Shown here: piece by piece, positions 22,328 to 34,300 of the stretch | How the letters are laid out: the number at the start of each line of letters is the position of its first letter | Numbering within the stretch: the first letter of the stretch is position 1 | From: Hyparrhenia diplandra | Taxonomy: Eukaryota > Streptophyta > Magnoliopsida > Poales > Poaceae | DNA: 64,000 nt | Direction of reading: 5' to 3' | NCBI GenBank assembly: GCA_015847255.1 | Contig: JADLZK010009317.1 | Coordinates: 62,001 to 126,000 of the forward strand | Made by a program: the position numbers and the translations under genes | Notes under the pieces: model-generated | Database searches by the model: none | Told to the model about the DNA's origin: nothing | The model's input: the letters and a program-made list of their open reading frames with translations, nothing else

Positions 22328-23598
22328 TCACAATGCCATAGTAGAGGCTCCACGGTGCGCCGCTGCGGCTTCGATGGCGTTGGCGATGATCCCGAGCTCC
22401 TTGTTCGATGTGGTGCCCAGGTGTAGCTCGGTGATGAGGTTGTGCGGCGTCGGCTCGTCGATCGCCTCCATGCCCCGGCGACTAGGCGCTGCCATCCTGG
22501 AGCGTGGTCGGCCCGGTGCGGCGTCGATGCCATTGTCGATGTCGGCGACATCATGGAAGTAACGGCGGCGGTGGTGGGCGGGGTCTGCGGCTTGCCGGTG
22601 GCGGCTAGTCGTCGTCGTAGCGGCGGGCGAGGTCGATGGCTTCCTCCATCGAGCGAGGCTCGAACCACTCGGCGTCGTACGAAGTGTGTCGCAGGCGCCC
22701 GATGAAGACGCCGATGTGGTGTCACGGCCCTCCACATCCATGCGAATCACATAGCTCTCGAAGACGGTGATGTAGTCATCCGGCTTGCCCTCTGGGAAGG
22801 GGCGAGTACTCCCCCGTGGTGTCGGTGATGACGGGGGTCCAAGTCACGCCGTAGGTATTGGGTGAAAGCTCCCACTTCGACTAGGGGCCTCCTCAGGGAC
22901 AGCCTGTTGAACGGACTACAGCAGGACCTGTCGGATGGAATGCAGCATACCGGCGTAGAAAGTCGGGTCGATGTCGTCCTTTCGCTCGAACAGCCCGGCT
23001 CCATCTTGCGAATCCAGGTCGGGGTTGTCGTTGCCATCGTACTCCGGGACCTCGGGCGCGCTGACGCATTAAGGGGGTTAGGTCCGGTGCCGAGGGCGTG
23101 GCGCCCGCGGGTGGCACTCGGACAAGGGCGCCGCGGGTGGCACCTCGAGCAGGGGGGCGCCGTGGGTGACGCCGTCTCTGCCGGGGAGTCCTGCGGTCGC
23201 GGTGTCGGTGGAGAGGAGAGGGCAACCGGTCCGCGGTGGCGTTGATGACGATGTCGGTGGCGGACGGCCGGCGCGTCGCGGACAACGTCGTCATCCTCCT
23301 CCAGCTAGAGGATGGCAGGGTCGGCGCCGTCGGCGATTGTCGAGGCACGCGGGGGCGCGCCGAGGAACAGGGGGGCGGCCCGTGCGGCGGCGGCGCCCGC
23401 CGGGCTGTCCCTCCGCCAGCGGTCATCGTGGTCGTTGAGCGAAGTGGAGGTAGGGGGATCGTCGGGGGTGGTGTAGGCGTACTCCATGCGGCGAAGACGC
23501 GCGTCTCAATCTCGTCGAAGCGTTGGGCGATCTTGGCGCAGTTTGTCGTCAAGGAGCTCCTTCAACGCCTTGGTGAACGCTTGCATCTCGGAAGCCAT
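22328..23598 (-). pseudogene. Gag relic of LTR element 3
   Basis: Gag forms the capsid of the retrotransposon particle. Reading the minus strand, ATG at 23598 starts MASEMQAFTKALKELLDDK, followed in another frame by IAQRFDEIETRVFAAW. Further down are DPTFYAGMLHSIRQ-like, PDDYITVFESYVIRMDVEGRD and, in shifted frame, EWFEPRSMEEAIDLARRYDDD. The latter is the conserved C-terminal part of plant retrotransposon gag. At least three frameshifts and a stop break it. No zinc knuckle, protease, RT or integrase follows. Confidence 0.7.
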
Positions 23599-23635
23599 TG
23601 GTGGTGGGAATCGCCCACGGTCTCCGGATACTAGC

Positions 23636-24193
23636 CGTCACAAACCGGTTCGATTGGGCTGGTTTTGACATGTCACCAACGAGCCGGGGCCAAGGCGACG
23701 GTGTGAGGGGGCGACGGCGGCGCTTGCGGCGTCGGCGGCGGCAAGTGGCGGCGTGGTGGCGGAGGCGGTGGCCTTGCGGCGGCGGCGGCAGGTTGGTGGC
23801 GGCGTTGGGGCAGGAGAGATGCACGAACTATATTTTTATTGCTTGCTTATCCCCAAGAGATTACATACCCTTGTTTATATAGCTTTGGCTAGTGGGACTT
23901 GTAATCTAAGCAATCTCCTATAAGGTTTCCTTATATGATTGGAATACCTTTTACAAGCAATATTTATTTATTTTCTAATAAGGGTCTTCCTTATATGATT
24001 GGAATATTCCCTTTTACAAACAAAAGCCTAAGATAATCCTAACTTGATGACGAAGCGAGTTGGAGGCGGAGGCGGCGGCGGCGCAAGGGGCGCCGGCCCC
24101 CCGCAGCGCGCCGCGGCCTGCCCTCGTGGGCGGCGCGGCCGCTTTGGGCCCTCCTAGCCCGTCGGGGGCTAGCCCAATTCCCGGCACATGACA
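23636..24193 (-). repeat. 5' LTR of LTR element 3
   Basis: 558 bp. The plus view starts CGTCACAAACCGG, a decayed TG...CA terminus, and ends GGCACATGACA. The primer-binding site lies just to its left. Confidence 0.9.
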
Positions 24194-24198
24194 TATAG

Positions 24199-24719
24199 CT
24201 TGGTATGTTGCAACCAAAAAACCTCACTGCTGCGCAGGGAAGACGTCACCGAACATAATGGTTAAGGTAGAAAGACCTCCCATGCAGGCCCACAAAACCC
24301 CTGTAAACACATTTTATTTGGCGGTTTTTCTAAACCTACCGTCTTTGGAAATTGATTACGAGAGGCGGCTTAGTAGCATAAACCGTACGTAAACTTATTT
24401 TAAAAATTTAAATTTTTGCCGCCATGTTACTACTAAATCTAATCTAATCCTAATCAACTATAACAACATATCCAAATATACATCACGAGGCAATTATATT
24501 TTCATGCATGACAAAACAATATTTACTTGATTCTACCATAGTCACCAACCCAAGTATATACATCAACCATAGCATACATATATATACCTGAAAGTTTTTC
24601 TGCTCATAATAAGTCCCAATCCTCTAGTAATCATCTATGTTAAGATCTAGCCTAGAAAAATCGACTTGAGGCTAGTGGATTTTGAACACTTTGGATCTTC
24701 TTTAGCTTCTTCCCTTTCG
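24199..24719. other. Non-coding stretch, probably CACTA-derived
   Basis: AT-rich, with a GGCGGTTTTTCTAAACC...CCGTC motif near 24320-24345. It lies downstream (minus strand) of the TNP2 fragment, so it is probably the decayed 3' part of that transposon. No gene seen. Confidence 0.35.
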
Positions 24720-25114
24720 AAATTGAGGCTTACTTCTCTTCCTCCCGATAATCTTTATTCATCTTGTACCTAGTGGCATCACAATTTGGACACCTCTCTA
24801 AGCCTTCATAATCCTCACCTCGATATAGGATACAATGATTCCTACACGTGTGGATTTTTTGGACACCCATAGTCGATGGACGATTAACTTCTTTGCATAG
24901 TATGTGTTAATTGGGGCACTTTGTTCTTCTTTGGAAGGAGTTTTGCTACAACACGCAACAACTCGTTGAAGCTAGCATCGGACCAACCAAATCGAGCTTT
25001 TAGCATCAACAATTGAAGGACAGGTCGCAATGTCGTGAATTCTACGATACAACCCTTAGACTCTTCATACAAAGGCTCTATTGCTACCTTCTTCAAGACC
25101 TCCATACCTTCCAT
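24720..25114 (-). pseudogene. CACTA transposase (TNP2 family) N-terminal fragment
   Basis: TNP2-type proteins are the main transposase of plant CACTA elements. The minus strand reads IEPLYEESKG, LQLLMLKARFGWSDASFNELL and VVAKLLPKKNKVP (24900-25070). After a frame change it continues VQKIHTCRNHCILYRGEDYE and ERCPNCDATRYK (24770-24860). These form the conserved N-terminal block of the family. The rest of the protein is missing. It is cut on its upstream side by the LINE 2 insertion. It belongs to a different family from the transposase in CACTA element 3. Confidence 0.82.
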
Positions 25115-25179
25115 AGAGGCACTACTAGGATGAAAAAAAAATAAGAAGATCGTTTCTCTTAGGGGAGGAGGGCTTTAGC

Positions 25180-25955
25180 ATAGAGTCAAGTAAATCCGAG
25201 GCCACATGTCATAATCTATTGAGAGGATCTCTAGATCCATCCCAATGCTCTTATCTATCCTTTCTCGAATCTAGCTTCCTGCTATGTGGATAGCCATACA
25301 ATAAGAAGCAGACTGAATTCAACTGAGATAACATAGTCATTTTGAAAAACACAGTTCCCTTTGAACCGAAAACTATTCGAGAGAATGATTGAGTCACACG
25401 AGGCACCTATAGATGGTAAGAACTTCGAAGCAATCAAAGCGAGGGGGCAAAAAAGATTGATGAAGCTAGGATCAAAAGCACTACGTTTAGTTTCCTGCAG
25501 ACAGATTATGTCACAAGAGCTTTCTAGAATCTTGTTTTTTTACAGAGTTCCATTTCTTGTCTGAATTAACACCATGGACATTCCAACAAAGTACTTACCA
25601 AGATCTATTATTCATGGTGATAGAAACAAAAGAGTAAAGGAGCTACTTAGATAACTAAGAGCTAAGGAGCATCAAGGATCCTGTCTGCGGGACTAGGGAC
25701 CGAGGGATCACCCTCTCCACTTCATCACTTCATTTGGACTTCTTGGTCTTGGGTTTGGCAATCGCTTTTTGGCTTTAGCGGCTACTTGGGTTGATGGGTC
25801 AGCTTCATTATCTGTTGCCTCTTCCGACTGGTCTTTGTCTTTGGCTTCTTGTTCTTTGGTGCGCCAACTGGCTTCTTGGAGGCTGACTTTTTGTTGAGGG
25901 TGTCATCGGTTAACTTCTTGGGATCCGAGAGAGTTTCGACTTCAGACCTATTTCT
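25180..25955 (-). pseudogene. LINE 2, inverted 5' segment (ORF1 end and endonuclease start)
   Basis: Reading minus from 25955, a Lys-rich ORF1 tail (KKLTDDTLNKKSASKKPVG, KPKTKTSRK) comes first. It is followed by endonuclease pieces near 25590 to 25200: CLQETKRSAFDPSFI, KFLPSIGASCDSIIL and FQNDYVISVEF. These match the order of an L1-type plant LINE. This orientation is opposite to the RT part that begins directly at 25956. The piece is frame-broken and ends inside the endonuclease domain. Confidence 0.72.
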
Positions 25956-27060
25956 TTGCTCAATAATTCAATCAAGATTATTACAAAAGTTTTGGCAAAC
26001 AGATTGTAAATAGCTCTGCCTACACTTATACACAAGAATCAGTATGGTTTTATTAAAAATAGGACTATACAAGATTGTCTGGCTTGGGCTCTAGAATACT
26101 TGCATCTATGTCATCAGTCTAAAAGGGAACTACTTATCCTGAAACTGGATTTTGAAAAAGCATTTGATAAAGTTGAGCATCAACTGATGATTCAGATTAT
26201 GAAGGCCAAAGGATTTCTAGATAAATGGCTTCATTGGATGCAATCTATTTTTAGCACAGGAACATCAGTTCTACTCTTGAATGGTGTACCTGGCAAAGTT
26301 TTCCACTATAAAAGAGGTGTGAGACAAGGGGACCCTATATCACCATTACGCTTTGTGCTGGCTGCTGATTTCCTTCGGACACTTTTAAATGCTGCTTGTG
26401 CAACAGGTGATCTCACACTGCTGCTGCCTCTTTAACATGATCAAGACTTCCCTATTTTACAGTATGCAGATGATACCCTCATTTTCATGAAGGGGGATGC
26501 AAATCAGCTTGTCTATCTCAAAGGGCTTCTTACTAGTTTTGGTGAGTCTACAGGTCTGAAGGTCAATTTTGATAAATCCTTTTTGGTGCCGATAAACATT
26601 TGTGACCAAAGGTTAGAGGATCCGGCAAATATCTTTGGTTGTTCAAAGGGTTCACTGCCTTTCACATATCTAGGGCTGCCTCTAAGTATAACAAAACCCT
26701 TGGTAGCTGATTTTTAGCCCTTAACAACAAAATGTGATAGAAGACTAGTGAGCATTTCAGCCTTCTTGAGTGATGCTGGTAGATTGGAGCTCACCAATGC
26801 AGTTTTTCGGCACTTCCCACCTTTGCCATGTGTACTTTTTTCTTTGCCAAAGAAGATAATCAAGCAAATTGATAAATATCAAAAGCACTACTTATGGCGA
26901 GGGTCGGATGCCAACAATAAAAAGCCACCAAAGGCAGCCTGGCCAATGGTTTGTCTCCCAAAAGATCGGGGGTCTGGGGGTGTTGAATCTTACAACACAA
27001 AATGAAAGCCTTACGCTGAAACATCTGCATAAATTCCATAACAAAGTGCTCGTTAACAAA
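25956..27060 (+). pseudogene. LINE 2 reverse transcriptase segment
   Basis: The RT starts within the fingers region (TKVLANRL, QYGFIKNRTIQDC) and continues LILKLDFEKAFDKVEHQLM, GVPGKVFHYKRGVRQGDPISP and the catalytic YADD (26463-26474, in QYADDTLIFMKG). Then come FTYLGLPLSITKP, RLELTNAVF, KQIDKYQKHYLWRGSD and GLGVLNLTTQNESL. The copy has several stops and frameshifts. It breaks off near 27060 before the zf-RVT and tail, so the 3' end is lost or too decayed to see. Confidence 0.88.
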
Positions 27061-27870
27061 GTGAGCCACGTCATCAATTGTGGTAAAAATGTATACGTTT
27101 TCTCCCACGGATGCTAAATTCGTAGTGCCAACCGGAATCGTACTATTTCGAGACTGGGCGCTTATCATGGTAAAAATGTAAATCTCCCGAGGGGGTGGGT
27201 GTCGCCCTTACTTTTCCCATGAACCCCGAGTTTGGTAAAACCACATCAAGAAATCTGTGCGGGTTTCCGTGGTGCCAGTGAAATGCGCCGCGGCCTTGGG
27301 TGGCCCTGACCGGAAACCTGTTGAGTGTTTCTAGAGCTGAATCCGGTAGACATCCTAACGCCCGTGGCTTCCCTCAACAGGTTGCTTCCACGTCGTCATC
27401 AGGTATTTTTATGAGATTCATCTATGTCATTGTTGATATGGTGCAAACTTGTATATTTTACAAAGTCCAAAGACAACAGCTAGACACCAGATTGTAATTA
27501 ACGTCTCCCGGCCCTACGTAGCTCAGTCTTCGTGGACGACTTGAAGCGAGCAAACATTGGCGGATTCTGCATCAACCTTAGACTGTTTGTATTCATCTAC
27601 AGTTATTATAAACCCGGATTGCAACCGCAAAGGTTTGAGGTCTCTGCACGGCCGGCCAGCAAGCAAAGTAAATGGCCAAGACAATAGATTATGTAGTCTG
27701 TCTCATCAAGAATAAAAAATTCAAGTTGAATTATCCGGCCCTTATCCTATAGGAAGTTTCATCGAAGGAAACCATGCATCCGAACTCAGTCCACTAGCTC
27801 CTCCATATCATATAGTGGGTCTCTGTACTCCTTCCATCTTCCAAGATCATTTGTTAGCTAGGAGGAAGTC
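27061..27870. other. Intergenic stretch with the likely LecRK 1 promoter side
   Basis: 27061-27540 shows no recognisable gene. It has a repeated TGGTAAAAATGTA word (27080 and 27168) and a GAAACCTGTTGAG / CTCAACAGGTTGC inverted pair. 27541-27870 is plausible upstream sequence of LecRK 1, but I cannot place a TATA box with confidence. Confidence 0.4.
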
Positions 27871-28031
27871 ATGCCCGCAGTGATGAGCTCTCGTCCCTCC
27901 CTCCTCGCCTTGTCCTCATGCCTCTACTACTGCTGCTTCTTGATGCCGGCCATCCATTTCCGTCGCTGGCTAGCTTCGCTGTCCTTCAACCTTAGCTTCA
28001 CGCCACCACAAAGCCCTGCTAACCTCGGTGA
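27871..28031 (+). pseudogene. LecRK 1, 5' piece: signal peptide and start of the lectin domain
   Basis: L-type lectin receptor kinases sit in the plasma membrane and act in immune and stress signalling. The frame opens MPAVMSSRPSLLALSSC with a hydrophobic stretch (LLALSSCLYYCCFL) fitting a signal peptide. It then enters the lectin domain with SFNLSFTPPQSPANLG. The CACTA at 28032 cuts the frame here and the gene resumes at 37800. I chose this ATG because it precedes the signal peptide in frame with the lectin start. Confidence 0.8.
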
Positions 28032-28505
28032 CACTACAGGAATCGGCTGCTTTGCGAGTCGCGGAGCGCACCCGGCAAAGGCTTGTATCCACTTTCGGCG
28101 AACCCTTTGCCGAGTGCCAAACTTCGGCGGCGCACTCGGCAAAGAATGACTCGGCAAACCATTCTTTGCCGAGTGCCAAATGTCGAGCTTTTCGGCAAAG
28201 CGCGTCGCCGAGTGCCATGTCGATCCCTCGGCATATGGCGCCTCTTTGCCGAGTGCCCAACGTTTGGCACTTTCGGCAAAGGTTTGAATATTTTAAAAAC
28301 TTTGCCGAAAGTGCTAAATGTCGAACTTCGGCAAATTATTTATTTTACCAAAAAAATGAACTTCGCCGAGTGCAAAGCGAAGGCACTTTCGGCAAAGTTA
28401 TGGTCATTTTGCCGAGTGCCGCCCATGCACTTTCGGCAAACCTGCCATTTTTGCTGCTGGATACCCAGCTTTGCCGAGTGCCGCACTTTCGGCAAAGCTG
28501 GGAAT
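28032..28505. repeat. Left subterminal repeat array of CACTA element 3
   Basis: At least fifteen copies of TTTGCCGAGTGC or its reverse CACTTTCGGCAAA in both orientations. These are candidate transposase-binding sites. The same array recurs in reverse at 37430-37790. Confidence 0.85.
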
Positions 28506-28544
28506 TTTATTTTTTTGCTGTTTCTACGTTCATTGTTGCTACAA

Positions 28545-28760
28545 ATCAACATATATATATACCATAAGCATTCATATATACATCATAAACCACATATATC
28601 ACCAATTCACATATATAATCCACATATCTCACAAATTCACATATATAATCCACATATATCACAAATTCACACATATAGTCCAACATCCAAACGAAATCCA
28701 ACATGTCCAACAACCAAACGAAATCTAACATGTCCAACATCGAAACGAGATCCATCACGA
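28545..28760. repeat. Tandem repeat of about 28-30 bp (CACATATAT type), then an ACGAAAT-type repeat
   Basis: Units CACATATATAATC-CACATATATCACAAATT repeat three to four times (28600-28680). ATCCAACATGTCCAACA-CCAAACGAA units follow (28680-28760). No coding potential. Confidence 0.8.
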
Positions 28761-29199
28761 TTGCAACATATCCAACATCTAAAAGAAATCCATCACAAGT
28801 GCAACTACCCCGGCCCGTGGCCTCCCGGTGCGAAGAGTGTGAGGTGCCCTCACCTTGCCCCGGATACCACCCATGCTGCGGCGCCCGATTGGAACGCCCA
28901 CCCGTGTGGTGTGTGTAGGAGGGGCGTGTGGAAGCCCGTAGTGTGGCCGCTTTGCGCGCCGGGAGGAGGAACGCCACCGGCCACGTGTATCGCGGGAGTC
29001 GGGCCGACCGGATAGGGTGGATAGGGTGGAGAAGGGCCACTGGAGGAGTCGGGTTCGAACCCGCCATTTGTGGCTGCACAAAGGAGAGGCGATCTCATTA
29101 GTACCGGCAGTGAGCCGCGACAAGGCAAATAAATAAACAACAACATATACTCACCGGAGTCCCTACGGGGTGAGGAGGAACGGGGAAACGGGGTGGAGC

Positions 29200-31230
29200 G
29201 GAACGGCCGAGCTAGGCAACGGAGGAGGGGTCACACCCGGATTTGGAGGCCCCTGAAGTAGCTCGCCACGCCCCCCGTCTGGGCGCGCGAGTATTCTTTG
29301 GATCGCCTCCAACTCCCCGCCGATGGGCCTCGCCAGCCCCTCGCGGCCTCAAACTCTGCCGCCTGGGCGCGCTTGGCCTCCAACTCGCCATCAGGGCTCG
29401 TAATATTACAACCGTAACGTTGAAACAATGCATAGGCAGCGGACATGTGTAAAACCGGTGAACGACGAATGAAAACGAAATTACCCAAACTCCTGCATCA
29501 TCTGCGTGGAGCTCTGTTTGCCGAGGTGCTATGGGGATGCTCGGTGGAGGTCGTGCTCCCTTGACGAATCTCGCTCACCGTGAATAGAGGGGACGGGTTG
29601 ATCGCGCTGTTGGCCATCCAAGACGGCGTCTTTGCTTCCCTCCTCCCAACCTCATCACCACGGTCTGCGGTCCGGGGGCGGTGGCTAGATCGGTCGTCCC
29701 CCATAGCGCTGCTTGCTGCCTCGGCGTCTTGGGTAAGCTTGGGGTAGGCCGGGGCGTTGGTGTGCGCCTCGGGCCTCGCCGGGTCGTAGACGTTCTCGGG
29801 TCGGTTGCTGCGGCCACCGTGAGGTCAAGGCGAACCCGCGTGCTCGCTGATGTGCTGGTTTTCATGCGAGGTTTTTTGCGAGGAGAACACGAGAGATGGT
29901 TAGAAGTGAAGAGATTTGGCGCTTGAATAAAAAAAAATCAACGAGTAATCGTACCCATCTATCCATATACCTTTGGGAGGGGCGGCTCCCTTGGTGGTGT
30001 GGGCGCGCGGCATCTCAAGCGACATCTCTCGCCGGAGTCTCTTGGTCTCGTCACGTCTCGTCCAAGAGCCACTTGTCCACAATGGACTCGGCGATCCTTG
30101 TACTTGCCGCACCACTCGGACACATCCGCATGACATAGCGAGAGGATGAATGGAAGCCCCGCTTATTTTTCATTGAAGGAATCGGGAATAAATGCGTTCT
30201 CGAACGAACACGGATGTCTTGGTCCCGGTGAGGTCGGTCTCCCTACGGAGCATCATCTCCCTTGCTTCATTCTTCCTCACCACCTTGCCAAACGCACGTC
30301 GGCGTTGAAGGTGATGATGCGGACACGTGCCTCATGGTACAGGTCCTTGAGTCGGTCTCGGCCGGACCTTGTCACGCACTCTAGCGACGCCGCCTCTTGC
30401 CCCGCCTTTGCACGTGAAGTAGTTACGCATACGGACAACATGTATCATTCTATTATTTAAAAACATAGTATTTAAACAACGTGAAGTAATCCCTGCATAC
30501 AGACTCACCCGGAAGTCGACTTGAACTTCTGGCAAGGTTGCCTAGATCCACAGCGCACGAAGTGCTCCCACGTATAGGGCGGCTCCCTCATGTCCCCGAC
30601 GGTCACCGGGCGGGGGTAGTTCTCTTTATCGTGGGAGGCTCACGGATGCCATTGATATGGCGCGAACTGCCCCCTCCGCTTACAATCTTCCGATTCTTCG
30701 CACGAGCCATTAAGGCAATTGTTAGTCTCAAGTTCGATTTTCAACATGTCATATGAAGAAGTAGTGAAAATATCAATGGCTACTTACTTGTCACCGTGGG
30801 GTCGAATCAGGGGCGGCGGGCAAGAGGGATCGTCCCTCGTGGGAGGGACGAGGCCCCGCGGTGGTAGACCTTCTTTGGCACTCGAGGAAGACGCCCGGAC
30901 GGTGTCTCTCCGACCCGTGTCCGAAGTTCGAAGAGGTGTGGCCCGACGACGGCTGGCCCGGCGGCGGACCCGGGCGGCCCGGCGAAGACACAAACTCAAG
31001 CCTCCTGCGTGGGCGGGCGACGCCGCCGTAGCGTCGGCGTCTCCGCCGTCGGTGTCTTTGCTCGTCGGCCTCCTCCCGTCGGCGGGGGAGAGGGGGGCCT
31101 CGCGTAGGCGGATTTGGACCCCCGGTCGGCGTTGTCGCCTTCAGCGGCATTTTTGTCGAGTCCCTGCAAAGACAAAGAGTAAACCAATTAGTATTGCAAA
31201 ATGAGCGAAACATAATTGAAAGGTAACAAT
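29200..31230 (-). other. GC-rich region of CACTA element 3, possible second ORF
   Basis: TNP2-carrying CACTAs often have a second gene (Ptta/En-Spm or TNP1-like) downstream. This block is GC-rich and open in many frames on both strands. On the minus strand there are tracts such as KDRRVH and LRREMSLEMPRAHTTKG (about 29990-30140) that could belong to such a protein. I cannot align a whole domain, and there are clear breaks, so function is left open. Confidence 0.3.
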
Positions 31231-31399
31231 AATAACAAAATAGTATTACATGATTTAGAAATTATCTCCCCGAATGCCTAAAAGGCTGGCATGTAGTCAT
31301 CACTATCACTATCACTATTGTAATCATCAATGTCACCATCCTCATCATCTCAGACGCCCTCGGCATGTGCATCGCCCTCCACAACTCCTTGCGCACCAT

Positions 31400-34300
31400 C
31401 CTCCATCGTTCAAGAATTTGCAAGTCCTTAGCATCCTCGCACCTCATCACCCTCGTACTCATCGATGGCGTTGTCTACTTCCATGCCCATCGGCGAAAGA
31501 ATGTCTATCTCTAAACGTCCTTCTAGCCCCTCGGGTTGATAGAACTCTTCGGTGTTTGGGTCAAGGTTGTAATCATCATCGTTGAACGAGGGGCGCTTTA
31601 CCGTGCGGCGATACCGCTGCACAAGGTACCAACCCGCCAAAGGTCCTCGTGTTTTTGGCACGCCCAAGGGAGGTAATAAACTTGTGTGGCGTGTATATTA
31701 GCCACAATATAGACATCCTCTCCTCCATATCACGGAATCACAGTCGAATTTTGACTTGCCCAATCGTAGGGTCTACTTTTCGTGTCATCGAGGATCGAAC
31801 CAATGGCATTTGAATACCACTAGCTTGAGCTCTTTAGGACCCCGAAGTTGAGCTCATATATTTCTTCGACTATGCCATAATAGTCCTTCTTATCAAGCGG
31901 GACTCGGTGCACGTTGTTTTTGCGGTTGGGCCGACTCTCTCCTCGTAGCTTCTCGTGCGGCGATAGCCATTCACATCATAAATGGTGAGCGAGTTGACCC
32001 TACGGGGAAGCCATTGCCCACTTTTTTAAATCTTCGCACATTTCGGTATCGTGCGGGCCTGCAAGGTGAGGCCACGTAGATCGTTACATTATATGTTACT
32101 AGGACCAAAGTGGAATATCAAAGTCGGAACGAGGTTAGTTGGATGGTACCTTTGAGCGAGAACCGGGGAAATAAAATCGGGCTGCCCATTTTTTTAGAAG
32201 ATTGTCTTCTTGTTGCCGGTAGGAGCCCCATTCCCTCTCCGGTGTTGACCAATAAATTCCACGAAAAAACAAGGCAAGTGGGTTGGATCGATAGGTGGAG
32301 GATAGTGACGGGCGTATGGAACAAGCTCATTGAGAACTTACTGGCGATAAGGGAGCGGTTTCGTCAAGGTTCAACAACACATAGAGCATGATAGTCGTCA
32401 CTCATCAAAGGACAAGTGCTTGTGGGTAGCCGCGCTTCCTCTTCCGGCTTGCCCTCGAAAAGGGCCGAGGTTCGATGAACTCGTCGGCGTTTGCGAACGA
32501 GGGGTAGGATTGTGGATTTGGGGAAGTTTCTCATTATATAACGCTGTGTGAAGGTCGACACCTCCTCCGGAATGTATGCCTCGCCACGGAAGGCTCAATT
32601 TTGGCTTTATTTCGCATTTTCTCCGAAGTACCTTGAGAGCCCTCTAGATTGGATAGCACCAACGGAGCGGGCGACGGGCCCCCAACCGTGCCTCGGGCGG
32701 CAGGTGCAAAATCAGTCTTGCATCGACGGGGAAGAAGCCGGTGGAAATATCATCTCAACTTGCGAGATCAACACACAGGCAAAGACGCTCCGGATCAGCA
32801 ATGGCATCCCGAGATAACTCCTTAACATAAAGGCTGGCGGAAGAAAAGCTCAACTCTGCCGGGGCGGCGCCCACAATGGCTCGGAGAGGTATCCCCGAGT
32901 CATCGCGGGAAGGATCCGCTCAATCCATATGTGGAAGTCATGACTCTTCATCCCTAAGACTTTCATAGTGCGCAAGTTCACTCCCCTACTCGGATTCGCG
33001 CATACCCATCGGGGAACGATAACGTCTTCATCCCCTTTGTAGTACTTCCTTCCTATCGGCCCTTTTTGATGATGTAGTCGGTAGGGCCCTTTTTCCATCT
33101 CTTCCCGGGGCTGGGGTCTCTATCACTAGCTTTGGTCTATCGCACATCATCTCTATGTCAAGTCTAGCCTTAACGTTGTCCTTTGACTTCTTAAGGTCCA
33201 TGGTTGTTGCGAAGAGTGCCTCGGGAGATATTCTTTTCTGTGTGCATTACATCGATGTTGTGTGGAAGAAGAAGATCCTTGTAGTAGGGGAGATTAGTCA
33301 AGCCCGATATATAAGTCCACATGTGTGTGGTACCATATCAAACAAAACCACCTTTCTTTTCATCGATTTTGAGACCCGACTAGCTTCGGTAAGGACCTCT
33401 TGACCTGGTCATAAACTTTGGGATGGGGTCGGTGACTTCAACACCTTTCGTGAAGTGCTTTTTGTCTAGTCTGAATTCATGGTTCTCGGGCAGGAATTGG
33501 CGATGTTTGTCAAACGAAGAAAACTTGCCACCCGTCTGCAGCCGGTGAACATCCATTTGCCTTGCATGTTGGGCAAGGGAACCTCCCATGAACACACCAT
33601 GCGCTGAATATGCCATAAAGGAAGTCATGCATTGAATATAGGTACCACACATGCATTGTAAAGTTTGTCTTTGTGGCTCGGCCGCATGCGTCGATACCCC
33701 ATTTTTCCCAAGCATCTTGCAATTCATCCCACACCGGCCGCATGAACACACCCATATTGTTGCGGGGTGCCGGGTATTATCGGCGTCAGAACGGTGCTTC
33801 GGCTCAAACATGACACACGGGGAAGATTGAGAGGGATCACGAACACGACCCAACAAAGTGTACGGGGCCGCCAACATTCGTCTGGGTTGAACCCATTCAT
33901 TTGCGAGCGCCACGGCGTATATTTCGAGCCTCCATAGCTTTTTCGGGATGCATATTATCGAAGTGCTTCCAAGCATCACCATCGATGGGTGTACCAACTT
34001 CGGGATTTGTATCTTTTGCCCTTCTTGTGCCATGTCATTTGTTTTAGCGGACTCCTCATCATACACGGCCGTTGGAGCCTCGATGCGAAAGGAAGGTGTC
34101 GTAGGACCATCTCGGGGATCTTGGGCTACTTTTTCTTCCGCCATCACTACATTCTACCTCCACAAACCTAGAGGCTTTGCACTTTGGGCGAGGCGTTGCT
34201 TCCTTGAGGTCTCCCCTAAATAGGGCGCACCCCTTTGGACAAGCATGGTATGACTCATACGGCATCTTGAGTCCACGAAGGAGTCTCGTGACTCGTGCGT

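Larger units (their letters stand above)
21037..24193 (-). mobile_element. LTR element 3: gag-bearing, non-autonomous LTR retrotransposon
   Basis: On the minus strand the 3' LTR is 21037-21591 (555 bp) and the 5' LTR is 23636-24193 (558 bp). They are nearly equal in length and highly similar. Ends and primer-binding site (TAGTATCCGGAG, about 23621-23632) match the style of LTR elements 1 and 2, but LTR bodies and interior differ. The 2-kb interior has only a gag relic. Minus-strand TATA boxes (TATATAAA) lie at about 21280-21287 and 23874-23881. A 5-bp TSD confirms the borders. Confidence 0.9.

Noticed and set aside
22893..23552. 219-codon minus-strand frame as one protein
   Set aside because: Only its first residues follow the gag reading. 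The rest is a shifted, Arg/Pro-rich frame of the damaged gag gene.
28083..29015. 310-codon plus-strand frame in CACTA element 3
   Set aside because: It translates subterminal TTTGCCGAGTG repeats and the CACATATAT tandem repeats. Amino-acid periodicity mirrors the DNA repeat.
30719..31204. Plus-strand 161-codon Arg-rich frame
   Set aside because: Opposite strand to the transposase of the same element, GC-rich, open in all frames.
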